From positions 124,001 to 188,000 of the forward strand of contig NZ_RXZH01000002.1 in NCBI RefSeq assembly GCF_003970385.1: a stretch of 64,000 nt of DNA. Direction: 5' to 3'. Shown here piece by piece: positions 18,901 to 26,232 of the stretch. Position 1 is the first letter of the stretch. The number at the start of each line of letters is the position of its first letter. A model generated the notes under the pieces. It saw only the letters and a list, made by a program, of their open reading frames with translations. It searched no databases and had not been told where the DNA came from. Made by a program: the position numbers and the translations under genes. The stretch is from Vibrio aquaticus (GTDB taxonomy: Bacteria > Pseudomonadota > Gammaproteobacteria > Enterobacterales > Vibrionaceae).

Positions 18901-19043
18901 ACCACACCCGCCACAGAGCACTCGTCGGTGATAGCGAGTGAGTGGTAGCGAAGAAAATCCGCTTGCAGTATTAACTCTTCAGCGTGAGAGGCTCCACTAA
19001 GGAAAGAGAAGTTACTTTGACAAAAGAGTTCGGCATAACTCAT
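15975..19043 (-). CDS. dnaE2: Error-prone DNA polymerase DnaE2
   Basis: 1022 residues, a C-family polymerase of the ImuC/DnaE2 type, shorter than replicative DnaE (about 1160). The PHP domain is at the start (SYAELFCQSNFSFLSGASHAEEL). The polymerase active site is PPDIDVDFEHERREEV with its aspartates. YQGRGSAANSVVCY, FGFPESHSASFAVLAY and a C-terminal OB fold (TVTGVVTGKQSPGTAAGVTFFTLEDDTG) complete the family pattern. It is the third gene of the imuA-imuB-dnaE2 cassette, 13 bases after imuB. Expression should be SOS-induced from the LexA box upstream of imuA. It performs mutagenic translesion synthesis together with ImuB. Confidence 0.96.
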   Translation of the reverse strand: MSYAELFCQSNFSFLSGASHAEELILQADFLRYHSLAITDECSVAGVVRAYSAIKSHQLNIQLIIGSMFWLNDECQVVLLCPNREAYAELCRIITNARRRSEKGQYQLSEWDLMSVRHCLMIWLPCNQSSDDKWGHWLTQHHQHRLWLGIQRHLSSDDKQYLDYCQRLANELNLPITACGGVLMHTAARLPLQHTLSAIKHGCCVHDLGEQLLTNGERSLRSQEKLAKLFKAEWLEESVSIAKRCQFCLSDLQYEYPSELVPDGHTPMSYLQALVEHGKRLRFPEGVPDDIQETINKELRLIEELNYPFYFLTIHDIVMFAKRNHILYQGRGSAANSVVCYCLEITSVDPRQISVLFERFISKERDEPPDIDVDFEHERREEVIQYIYQKYGRERAALAATVISYRFKSAVRDVGKALGIEESQLDYFIKNVNRRDRAQGWQAQIVELGLQPDSLKGEQFITLVNEVLGFPRHLSQHVGGFIIAAGPLYELVPVENASMADRTVIQWDKDDLESLKLLKVDVLALGMLTAIRKCFDLVKKNHHHSLGIADITRRQDDANVYNMIQKAYTVGVFQIESRAQMSMLPRLKPATYYDLVIQIAIVRPGPIQGDMVHPFLKRRNGEEHIDYPSPEVRSVLERTLGVPIFQEQVIKIAMVAAGFSGGEADQLRRAMAAWKKNGDLVKFKTKLIDGMLSRGYELDFAERIFDQILGFGEYGFPESHSASFAVLAYCSAWLKYYYPHAFYTSLLNSLPMGFYSASQLVQDAQRHHVVILPICVNASQYDHKMVQTNGQWAIRLGLRQIKGFSQQSAKQLIHARGSKGFTHTGQLKHIGLNRRDVELLASANAMQTLSANRYQTRWAMMDSLSDLPLFQSLEDEKAIGCAPSDSQTLLEDYAATGLSLAKHPITLLDEAGVLGRFTRMRELKERDNQSLVTVTGVVTGKQSPGTAAGVTFFTLEDDTGNINVVVWKATARAQKSAYLTAKILQVKGILEKEGEVHHVIAGRLIDMTDKLPALSNKSRDFH

Positions 19044-19056
19044 GTAAGGCTCTCAA

Positions 19057-20457
19057 TTAACTAAATAAGCCGTGGGTGAACCACTGCATTTCTTGGTTGC
19101 GAAATACCCATAGCCAACGACCTTGGCTGCTCTGAGCAATAAAGTAGTCACGAGTCATCTCTTCACCGTCCCACCATCCCGTCACAAAGCGCTCTGGCCC
19201 TTGTATTAATGACACCTTTTCAGAAAGAGGTTCTGGTGTTGCGAGCATAAAGTTGGGTCTTAACTTATGGTTTGGTTGCTTCTTAGGGATAAGGGAGGTT
19301 GGATCGCATAATAGAGTCGACTTTTCTGGGCGTGGGTCGTGACTACAAGCGACTTTTCTTACCGCCTCTTTACCGAGCTTAGCTTGCAATAGGCCGATAA
19401 GCTCTAGGTCAGTTTGCTCTCCTTGGAAGCCTTGAAAAAGGTCTGCGCTGTTTGATTCTAGTTCTCCACTGCGGATTAAACGTAAGGTTAAGCCTTGGAC
19501 TGGGGCATCCAATTTAAGTGACTCCATCGTCAGTTGGCATAGCTTCTGCCATCGAATGCTTTGGTAGTCGCCACTGGCGGAATAAAAGCGCACAGAACCT
19601 TCTTCTTTGTCTCTTTGATGAAGGATCAGCTCAAGTTCATAACCCACTTGATTGCGTAGAGTGAGGAATAATTCCAACTTATCCAGCAACGTCGTTAAAG
19701 GCCGTTCTAGCCACTGAATATTTTCAATATCAAACAGCAGCTCTTGATAGCTTTCAAAGTGTTCAGGAGGGTGATAAAAGTCGATAGGGTGCTTAAATTG
19801 CCCCATTAGGCGGCCAAGATAATTGACTAAATCAATGTCAAAGCGTCGTGCGACCTCTTGAATAGGAAGCTCAAGCAGCGTATTCAACGTATCGACTCCG
19901 ACACGCTGTAACTTCTCAACTTTACTGCTTTCTAGCTCGGTTGCTGCCAGCGGAAATGGCTTAATGGCATCAATAATGTGAGTTCTATCTGTGGTTAATA
20001 AGCGATGCCCTGATTTAGCCAGTAGCATGGCACTGAAAGGAGAAAATCCGCTCGAAAACTGGTAGTGGATATTCAGTTGCGCTAGGTGTTGTGACACACG
20101 TTGCCAGTAGGACTCAATACCCCCATAAAGTGACAGCATATTGGTGATTTTGAGTAAGATGCCTTGGGGGGGAAATAGGCAAATATCAGACGTCACCATA
20201 TAGAGCCACTGAGCAATGTTCAAAATCGCTTGTTGCTCGGATTCGGCATCATAAGGGTGAACTTGCAGCTGATGACATAACGCACTGGCGCTGCCTAACC
20301 CCATACCTAGCTGAATACCTTGTTCTTTAGCCGTGGCATTACATTGAACCACCTTGAAGCGTTTGGAATCGACAATGGCAACAGGCAGGGAATCTTGCTC
20401 TGAGAAAAGTCTATCCAGCTGTAAGGTTGGAAAATGCAGATAGATCCAACTTTGCAT
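19057..20457 (-). CDS. imuB: Y-family polymerase-like protein ImuB
   Basis: 466 residues from ATG 20457, three bases after the imuA stop; longer frames run into imuA. The fold follows Y-family polymerases (fingers/palm, then a little-finger region and a C-terminal tail). The catalytic acidic residues are absent: the first motif reads WIYLHFPTLQLD and the second LLKITNMLSLYGG, with no DE pair. This is the hallmark of ImuB, which acts as a hub binding the beta clamp, DnaE2 and ImuA rather than as a polymerase. Confidence 0.93.
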   Translation of the reverse strand: MQSWIYLHFPTLQLDRLFSEQDSLPVAIVDSKRFKVVQCNATAKEQGIQLGMGLGSASALCHQLQVHPYDAESEQQAILNIAQWLYMVTSDICLFPPQGILLKITNMLSLYGGIESYWQRVSQHLAQLNIHYQFSSGFSPFSAMLLAKSGHRLLTTDRTHIIDAIKPFPLAATELESSKVEKLQRVGVDTLNTLLELPIQEVARRFDIDLVNYLGRLMGQFKHPIDFYHPPEHFESYQELLFDIENIQWLERPLTTLLDKLELFLTLRNQVGYELELILHQRDKEEGSVRFYSASGDYQSIRWQKLCQLTMESLKLDAPVQGLTLRLIRSGELESNSADLFQGFQGEQTDLELIGLLQAKLGKEAVRKVACSHDPRPEKSTLLCDPTSLIPKKQPNHKLRPNFMLATPEPLSEKVSLIQGPERFVTGWWDGEEMTRDYFIAQSSQGRWLWVFRNQEMQWFTHGLFS

Positions 20458-20459
20458 GA

Positions 20460-21137
20460 TCAGCCTTGCTGCTTGAGTGGGAACGGGATAACCACCGGTG
20501 AGGCGGGCTGCACCGTCAAGTTTGGCCAATGGGCTCGCATATCAATGACAAAGCTTCCTTGTGGCCAGCCCCCTTTGCGTTTAGTGATGGAAACTTCTAG
20601 GCCAAAAGGGTGCGGCTCTAAAGTCATACTCAGATTCACGGGCAACGAAAACAGGTTTGGGGTTTGATGCTTAAAGATAAAGTGGACAGCGTTGCCATGT
20701 TCACTGGCTACTTGTAATCGCCTCGCTTGATGCACTTCTAGGTCTGAGTGCCAAAGGAGTACGTTACTGCATGCACCGCTGCGTAAACATTGCTCTGCGG
20801 CCCATAACGCTTCTTTGGCAGTATTAGGGTAGAGGAGTAACACATTATTATGATCAAGCCCTTCATTGCACAATTGCTCGGCACACAAGTAGCCTGGAGG
20901 CTGAATGAAAACGATGAGTCGATTTTGGTGACTCATTGTGAGATGAGGCATTAACAAGCGCAGCTCACCAATGCCGTATTGAGTCTGCAGCTCAATGACA
21001 CCGTGCTTAGGAAAGCCACCGTCTAGCTTTTGATCCAGAAGTTCATAGCCGGTCGGGTAGCAGTCATCGTGGCTTGCCACTTGCGCACCAGACCAAAGCC
21101 ACTGTTTTTGTTTAAGGTTTTCGATCAGTTCATACAT
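20460..21137 (-). CDS. imuA: SOS mutagenesis protein ImuA
   Basis: 225 residues, a RecA/SulA-like accessory protein of the mutasome. The N-terminal segment MYELIENLKQKQWLWSG, and then YPTGYELLDQKLDGGFPKHGVIELQTQYGIGELRLL, align with the RecA-like core, but no proper Walker A (GxxxxGKT/S) remains. The start at 21137 is 10 bases from a LexA box, so the promoter is overlapped by the repressor site. First gene of imuA-imuB-dnaE2. Confidence 0.9.
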   Translation of the reverse strand: MYELIENLKQKQWLWSGAQVASHDDCYPTGYELLDQKLDGGFPKHGVIELQTQYGIGELRLLMPHLTMSHQNRLIVFIQPPGYLCAEQLCNEGLDHNNVLLLYPNTAKEALWAAEQCLRSGACSNVLLWHSDLEVHQARRLQVASEHGNAVHFIFKHQTPNLFSLPVNLSMTLEPHPFGLEVSITKRKGGWPQGSFVIDMRAHWPNLTVQPASPVVIPFPLKQQG

Positions 21138-21147
21138 AACAATTTAC

Positions 21148-21163
21148 CTGTATATATATACAG
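21148..21163. promoter_or_regulatory. LexA (SOS) box
   Basis: CTGTATATATATACAG is a perfect match to the gammaproteobacterial LexA consensus CTGT-N8-ACAG with an alternating TA core, flanked by AC and TATAAA. It lies immediately upstream of imuA and should give tight SOS control of the imuA-imuB-dnaE2 operon. Confidence 0.93.
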
Positions 21164-21287
21164 TATAAATTATTATCATCGTTCAGCAAGAGTTGCTGGG
21201 ATCGAATGGATAAAAAAACGCCTTATATTCTTTATTCAAGAATACAAGGCGTTGAATTTTTTAATTAAAAAGTAAGGGGTTTAGTCG

Positions 21288-22031
21288 TTACTTTTTTGGT
21301 TGTGCGTCAATACATTCACCATTCACAGCACGACCTTCAGGTGCCATTAGGTAAAGGTAAAGCGGCATAATGTCGAGCGGTGTCTTTAGTAGTTCAGCAT
21401 CTTCTGCTGGGTAAGCCTTAGCGCGCATACCAGTGCGAGTTGCACCCGGATTGATCGCATTAACGCGAATTGTCGTTTCATTCAACTCATCTGCTAGGAT
21501 CTGCATCATGCCTTCGGTGGCAAACTTAGACATAGCGTAAGTCCCCCAGAATGCGCGGCCGCTATGACCGACTGTCGATGAAGTGAAAATGATACGAGCA
21601 TCGTCTGATTTGTGTAGAAGAGGCAATACCGCTTGAGTCATCAAAAATTGCGCTTTTACGTTCACCTGCATGATGTCGTCAAACGTATCTTCACCAATTT
21701 GATCGAACGGGCTGATGACCCCTAGCAGACTTGCGTTATGAAGCACACCATCTAAACGGCCAAATTGACCTTCAATGGTATCGACCATATCAAGGTAGTT
21801 TTGTTTGGTTGCGCCTTTCATATCGAGCGGAATGATTGCTGGCTGAGGGTAGCCTGCCGCTTCGATTTCATCGTAGGTTGCTTCGAGTTTTTTCACTGTT
21901 CGCCCAAGTAAAATAACCGTAGCACCGTGCTCGGCGTAAGAGAGAGCGGCTTGTTTACCAATACCAGCACCAGCGCCAGTAACCAGAATGACTTTACCCT
22001 TCAAGGCATCCGATGAAACAGCATAATCCAC
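21288..22031 (-). CDS. yciK: YciK-family short-chain oxidoreductase
   Basis: 247 residues from GTG 22031, preceded by AAGGA 8 bases away; this start gives VDYAVSSDALKGKVILVTG, matching the usual N-terminus. A classical SDR: TGAGAGIGK cofactor loop, HNAS, FTSSTVGHSGR, and the catalytic YAMSKFA (Tyr and Lys). The segment SKFATEGMMQxLADE and RVNxINPGxTRT match E. coli YciK closely. Substrate unknown. It diverges from sohB, as in E. coli. Confidence 0.88.
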   Translation of the reverse strand: MDYAVSSDALKGKVILVTGAGAGIGKQAALSYAEHGATVILLGRTVKKLEATYDEIEAAGYPQPAIIPLDMKGATKQNYLDMVDTIEGQFGRLDGVLHNASLLGVISPFDQIGEDTFDDIMQVNVKAQFLMTQAVLPLLHKSDDARIIFTSSTVGHSGRAFWGTYAMSKFATEGMMQILADELNETTIRVNAINPGATRTGMRAKAYPAEDAELLKTPLDIMPLYLYLMAPEGRAVNGECIDAQPKK

Positions 22032-22118
22032 GATGTGTATCCTTTTGTAATGTTCTACTTTAAGTCTTCGTGACAAGGCGGTTACAATACACTAATTCGC
22101 ACATTAGGGGATATCACA

Positions 22119-23180
22119 TTGGAATTTTTGTTGGACTATGGGCTGTTTTTAGCCAAGATTGTGACTGTCGTAGTCGCACTCGTTGCGATTTTAGTAATAG
22201 CGAAAGCGGCTGGTGGAAAAAGCGGCGCAGCAAAAGGTGAATTAGAGATTACCAACTTAACTGAGCAGCACAAACATACGGTTGAACAGTTAGAGCACCA
22301 TCTGCATGATGACGCGTTTATTAAAGCGCGTGACAAGGCAGAAAAGAAACAAGAGAAAGAACAAAACAAAGCACGCGAGAAAGAAATTAAAAAAGCGTCG
22401 AAAGAGGGCGATCTTGATAGCAAGCGTGAACCTCACCTGTTTGTTCTGGATTTCAAAGGCAGCATTGATGCTAAAGAAGTCGCTTCTCTACGTGAAGAAG
22501 TGACGGCGATTCTTGCTGTCGCTCGTGAGGGTGACGAGGTGCTGCTACGTCTAGAGTCGGGCGGTGGCATGGTTCACGGCTATGGTCTTGCATCTTCACA
22601 GCTTGATCGCCTTAAGGCAGCGAAGCTACCGTTAACCATTTCTGTCGACAAAGTAGCGGCGAGTGGCGGTTATATGATGGCATGTATCGCCGATAAGATT
22701 GTGTCTGCACCTTTCGCCATTGTCGGTTCTATTGGCGTGATTGCCCAGCTACCAAACTTCAATAAAGTGCTGAAGAAGTACGATATTGAGTATGAGCAGC
22801 TGACAGCTGGTGAGTACAAACGCACATTAACGATGTTTGGTGAAAACACCGATAAAGCGCGTGAGAAATTCAAGCAAGAGCTGGAAGAAACACACGGCCT
22901 GTTCAAAGACTTTATTCGTGAGCGTCGACCAGAGCTTGACCTAGATAAAGTCGCAACGGGTGAACACTGGTTTGGTACTCAAGCCCATGAGCTTGGTCTG
23001 GTTGATGAAATTAAAACATCAGACGATTTGGTGGTAGAAGCCTGCAAAGACAAAACGGTATTAGCGATTCACTACGTTGAAAAGAAAAAGCTCACGTCTA
23101 AGCTAGCGGGTTTGGCGGGTGAAGCGGCAGATAACGTATTGATGAAGCTTATTGATCGTGGCCAGCGTCCAATCGTGTAA
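22119..23180 (+). CDS. sohB: Inner-membrane serine protease SohB
   Basis: 353 residues of the S49 (SppA-like) family. A membrane segment spans about residues 8-28 (LFLAKIVTVVVALVAILVI), followed by a highly charged Lys/Glu-rich region (about 60-110) and the protease domain. The catalytic Ser is in FAIVGSIGVIAQ and the catalytic Lys in AGEYKRTLT; SGGGMVHGYGLA and DKVAASGGYMMAC are family blocks. The start is TTG at 22119, behind AGGGG (22106-22110); it reproduces the E. coli N-terminus MExLxxYGLFLAKIVTVV. In E. coli, multicopy sohB suppresses a degP mutant. Confidence 0.95.
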   Translation: MEFLLDYGLFLAKIVTVVVALVAILVIAKAAGGKSGAAKGELEITNLTEQHKHTVEQLEHHLHDDAFIKARDKAEKKQEKEQNKAREKEIKKASKEGDLDSKREPHLFVLDFKGSIDAKEVASLREEVTAILAVAREGDEVLLRLESGGGMVHGYGLASSQLDRLKAAKLPLTISVDKVAASGGYMMACIADKIVSAPFAIVGSIGVIAQLPNFNKVLKKYDIEYEQLTAGEYKRTLTMFGENTDKAREKFKQELEETHGLFKDFIRERRPELDLDKVATGEHWFGTQAHELGLVDEIKTSDDLVVEACKDKTVLAIHYVEKKKLTSKLAGLAGEAADNVLMKLIDRGQRPIV

Positions 23181-23198
23181 ATCGCTCTAAACTATTTT

Positions 23199-23224
23199 AC
23201 GCCCACTTTCGAGTGGGCGTTTTT
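23199..23224 (+). terminator. Terminator after sohB
   Basis: ACGCCCACT, a TTCG tetraloop, AGTGGGCGT then TTTTG. A very stable intrinsic terminator. Confidence 0.92.
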
Positions 23225-23378
23225 GTTTGTATTGAGAGATGTTCTCAGCGGATCAGAAATAAAGCCTCACTGTTTCATTATGAAAAAGGTAACAAAAGAA
23301 TATTCCCATTTATCAACCGCAAATGAGTGTATATACTAAGATAATGTCAGGTAAGATAAGAAGTACCAGGTAAACTGG

Positions 23379-23861
23379 ATGTTAATTAAGAAACTCGATG
23401 CCCCACGTGATATGCAAATTGGTGCTAGGTTTGAGACCAAGAAGCATGGATATGTCACGGTCATTGAATATTATAATACTCACACCGTTATAGTTGCCTT
23501 TGAGAACACCGGCAATATTCGATCTATTACAGCGGCGAAACTTCGTAGTGGTCAAGTTTCTGATCGTTCTGTTCCGCCTCAATCATCCATGGTTGGTGAA
23601 AAGCTAGAATCCGTGAAACATGGTGTATTAACTGTGGTTCAGGTTGAGTCTGAAAATATTGTCGTGCTTGAAAATGAAGCGGGTGAAGAGATTCGTATGC
23701 TGCTTCCTGCTGTTCAGAAATTACGAGATAGAATAGAAGACGAGTCTGAAATAGCTAAGCCAGAAATGCCGACTTCTTTAAGCGCATTGACAAAAAGAAA
23801 TAAGAAGACGAAAGACGTGAATAGTCTTTTGAAGAAAATGCTTACTGACTACGGAAAGTAA
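23379..23861 (+). CDS. Hypothetical protein with two related beta-rich modules
   Basis: 160 residues; I do not recognise a named family. Two modules resemble each other: IGARFETKKHGYVTVIEYY (about 17-35), continuing to KLRSGQV, and VGEKLESVKHGVLTVVQVE (about 72-90), continuing to AVQKL. Each looks like a small five-strand barrel. The pattern G-x-F/L-E-(T/S)-x-K-H-G-x-(V/L)-T-V recalls short modules in phage and DNA-associated proteins. A basic C-terminal tail (LTKRNKKTKDVNSLLKKML) could bind nucleic acid. It stands alone between sohB and the ula-type PTS genes; ATG 23379 has a weak AGG site. Confidence 0.7.
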   Translation: MLIKKLDAPRDMQIGARFETKKHGYVTVIEYYNTHTVIVAFENTGNIRSITAAKLRSGQVSDRSVPPQSSMVGEKLESVKHGVLTVVQVESENIVVLENEAGEEIRMLLPAVQKLRDRIEDESEIAKPEMPTSLSALTKRNKKTKDVNSLLKKMLTDYGK

Positions 23862-24002
23862 TAAAAAATACTATTTAACTGCATTCATAACGTCAGATCA
23901 CACTTTATCCCACCTTGTTAGACGCTCATTCAAAACACACTTTTTCATCGCTACTCCCTTAGAGGTGTTAGTGATAAATTGTGTGTTTGAAACTTTAATT
24001 TG

Positions 24003-24018
24003 CGTGATCTTCGTCACG
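24003..24018. promoter_or_regulatory. CRP-like site upstream of ulaB
   Basis: CGTGA-TCTTCG-TCACG carries both GTGA/TCAC arms at the canonical 6-base spacing. It lies 122 bases before ulaB, in a 278-base gap that has no other obvious feature. It would explain glucose repression of this PTS. Confidence 0.55.
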
Positions 24019-24139
24019 GGGTCATTTTGGTTTTGTGATGGTGATCTATTCTGTTTTGGGTCGATTTGGATATTATTCCTTTCAACAAATAAACGGAAAC
24101 AAATACGTTTCTAACAAAATCCCTACAGAGATAAATATT

Positions 24140-24409
24140 ATGAAAAAGATTATGGTTGTGTGCGGTAACGGTCTTGGTACATCTTTAATGATGGAAATGG
24201 CAGTGAAAGAAGTGGTTGGAAAAATTGGCCTAGACGCAGAAGTTGATCATGAAGACTTATCGTCAGCAGCATCAAGCAATGCTGATATTTGGGTTGCCGC
24301 TACAGACATCGCTAACCAATTATCTGAAGCAGGAAAAACAAATATTGTTAGCCTAGCAAATATTTTCGATAAAGCTTCAATTGAAGAACAATTAAAAACT
24401 TTCATGTAA
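24140..24409 (+). CDS. ulaB: PTS ascorbate-type subunit IIB
   Basis: 89 residues from ATG 24140. It is a small Rossmann-like phosphocarrier; the phosphorylated Cys8 is in IMVVCGNGLGTSLMMEM, the signature of EIIB(Ula/SgaB). A longer frame to 24035 has no supporting ribosome site. It passes phosphate from UlaC (EIIA) to the sugar bound by UlaA. It is the first gene of ulaB-ulaA-ulaC, 11 bases before ulaA. The ligand is assigned as L-ascorbate by family only. Confidence 0.85.
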   Translation: MKKIMVVCGNGLGTSLMMEMAVKEVVGKIGLDAEVDHEDLSSAASSNADIWVAATDIANQLSEAGKTNIVSLANIFDKASIEEQLKTFM

Positions 24410-24420
24410 GGAAGTAACCT

Positions 24421-25677
24421 ATGGCTAATTTCTTTGAGTTTATGCTTGGCTTATTAAAAGAGCCAGCAATCATGGTCGGTTTAATTGCTTTTATTGGTTT
24501 GGTTGCACAAAAGGCAGATATATCAACAATTCTAAAAGGCACTATTAAAACCGTAATGGGTTTCCTAATTTTAGGTTTTGGTGCGGGGGCGCTAGTTGGT
24601 GCTCTAAATCATTTTTCAACAGTATTTACAGAAGCATTTGGTGTAAGCGGTGTTATTCCAAATAACGAAGCAATCGTAGCGTTAGCTCAAGAAGCATTTG
24701 GCTACGAAATGGCACTAATTATGTTCTTTGCTTTCGTGGTAAATATTCTATTGGCTCGTTTTACTCCGTTAAAATATATTTTCTTAACGGGTCACCACAC
24801 GATGTTTATGTCAATGCTGGTTGCTGTAATCCTTTCTACAGCAGGTATTACTGGCACTGCGTTGGTCGCGATGGGCTCTGTTATTGTCGGTTCGCTGATG
24901 GTGATCATGCCAGCACTTGCTCAGAAATATACTGAGAAAGTCATGGGGACAGACCAGCTTGCAATGGGTCACTTCTCAACCTTCTCTTACCTAGTGTCTG
25001 GTTACATTGGTAGCAAGTTTGGTGATACGTCTAAAACAACAGAAGACATCAATGTACCTAAGAGCCTAATGTTCTTACGTGATACACCCGTTGCGGTTGC
25101 AACGACCATGGCAATCTTCTTCATGTTTGCTTCTCTCATCGCTGGTGGTGAGTTTGTTGAAACGGTTTCTGGTGGTCAAAACTGGGTAGTCTTTACCTTC
25201 ATGCAGTCTTTGATTTTTGCAGGTGGTGTTTACATCGTACTGCAAGGTGTGAAGATGCTAATCGCAGAAATTGTTCCAGCGTTTAAAGGTATCTCTGACA
25301 AGCTAGTACCAGGTGCAAAACCAGCACTAGACTGTCCAATGGTATTCCCAGTTGCACCAAATGCGGTACTTATCGGTTTCCTATCATCGTTTGCAGCAGG
25401 TCTGGTAGCGATGGGTATTCAAGGCATGCTTGATTGGACGATTATCGTTGCAGGTGTTGTTCCTCACTTCTTCGTGGGCGGTGCAGCAGGCGTTTACGGT
25501 AACGCAACAGGTGGTCTACGTGGTGCGATTCTAGGTTCGTTCACACAAGGTCTGTGTATCTCGTTCCTACCAATGCTTCTTCTTCCTGTTCTTGGTGGTT
25601 TAGGTCTTGAAGCAACAACATTCGCTGACTTCGACTTTGGTGTGGTTGGTCTGATTCTAGGGTGGTTAGTATCATGA
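24421..25677 (+). CDS. ulaA: PTS ascorbate-type permease subunit IIC
   Basis: 418 residues, strongly hydrophobic, with about 10-11 membrane segments. LFTGHHTMFMSM-like TGHHTMFMSM near residue 122, LVSGYIGSKFGD and PHFFVGGAAGVYGNATGGLRGA are typical of the UlaA/SgaT EIIC family. It forms the membrane channel for sugar-acid uptake and phosphorylation. Its stop overlaps the start of ulaC (ATGA), so the two are coupled. No ascorbate-6-phosphate lactonase, decarboxylase or epimerase genes lie nearby. Confidence 0.88.
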   Translation: MANFFEFMLGLLKEPAIMVGLIAFIGLVAQKADISTILKGTIKTVMGFLILGFGAGALVGALNHFSTVFTEAFGVSGVIPNNEAIVALAQEAFGYEMALIMFFAFVVNILLARFTPLKYIFLTGHHTMFMSMLVAVILSTAGITGTALVAMGSVIVGSLMVIMPALAQKYTEKVMGTDQLAMGHFSTFSYLVSGYIGSKFGDTSKTTEDINVPKSLMFLRDTPVAVATTMAIFFMFASLIAGGEFVETVSGGQNWVVFTFMQSLIFAGGVYIVLQGVKMLIAEIVPAFKGISDKLVPGAKPALDCPMVFPVAPNAVLIGFLSSFAAGLVAMGIQGMLDWTIIVAGVVPHFFVGGAAGVYGNATGGLRGAILGSFTQGLCISFLPMLLLPVLGGLGLEATTFADFDFGVVGLILGWLVS

Positions 25678-26120
25678 GTATTATGAATCTGATTGGCGAT
25701 AACATTGTTATCTCAAACGAACAGAACCTAACGGTAGATAACGCGCTTGATATCACTTGTTCTAAGCTTGTCGAGCAGGGCAAAGTGGACGCGACTTACC
25801 TAGAAGCGATTAAGAAGAAACACAAAGAAATCGGTGCATACTATGTACTGGCTCCGAAAATCGCAATGCCTCATGCTCGTCCTGAAGATGGTGTCAATGA
25901 AGCGGCTCTGCAAATTACAGTGTTCAAGAATGGTGTGGATTTAGAGTCAGAAGATAACGGTGATGTGTTTTTCTCAGTTACTTTGGCGGCATTAGATTCA
26001 GACAGTCACATTCAAACGATTGTTGCGTTGTCTGAGCTGTTTCAAAACGATGATGACATTGATGCGATCATTCGTGCAGAAAACGAATCAGCCATTGCTG
26101 AGATTCTAAACAAATACTAA
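25674..26120 (+). CDS. ulaC: PTS ascorbate-type subunit IIA
   Basis: 148 residues from ATG 25674, which overlaps the ulaA stop. It belongs to the EIIA mannitol/fructose (PTS_EIIA_2) fold; the phosphorylated His67 is in APKIAMPHARPEDGV. It receives phosphate from HPr and gives it to UlaB. It ends the three-gene operon and is followed by a terminator. Confidence 0.87.
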   Translation: MSIMNLIGDNIVISNEQNLTVDNALDITCSKLVEQGKVDATYLEAIKKKHKEIGAYYVLAPKIAMPHARPEDGVNEAALQITVFKNGVDLESEDNGDVFFSVTLAALDSDSHIQTIVALSELFQNDDDIDAIIRAENESAIAEILNKY

Positions 26121-26149
26121 TGACATAGTCCCCCTTACTGAAAAGTATC

Positions 26150-26178
26150 AAGCCCTCGCTAGTCACGAGGGCTTTTTT
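26150..26178 (+). terminator. Terminator after ulaC
   Basis: AGCCCTCG, 7-base loop, CGAGGGCT then TTTTT. Confidence 0.9.
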
Positions 26179-26191
26179 CGTTATGAGGCTA

Positions 26192-26220
26192 ATAAAAAAC
26201 GCTCCTGAGAGAGGAGCGTT
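26192..26220 (-). terminator. Terminator after rhlE
   Basis: Reading the minus strand, AACGCTCCT, 5-base loop, AGGAGCGTT, then TTTTTATT. It faces the ulaC terminator between the convergent genes. Confidence 0.88.
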
Positions 26221-26232
26221 CTAATTCAAATC

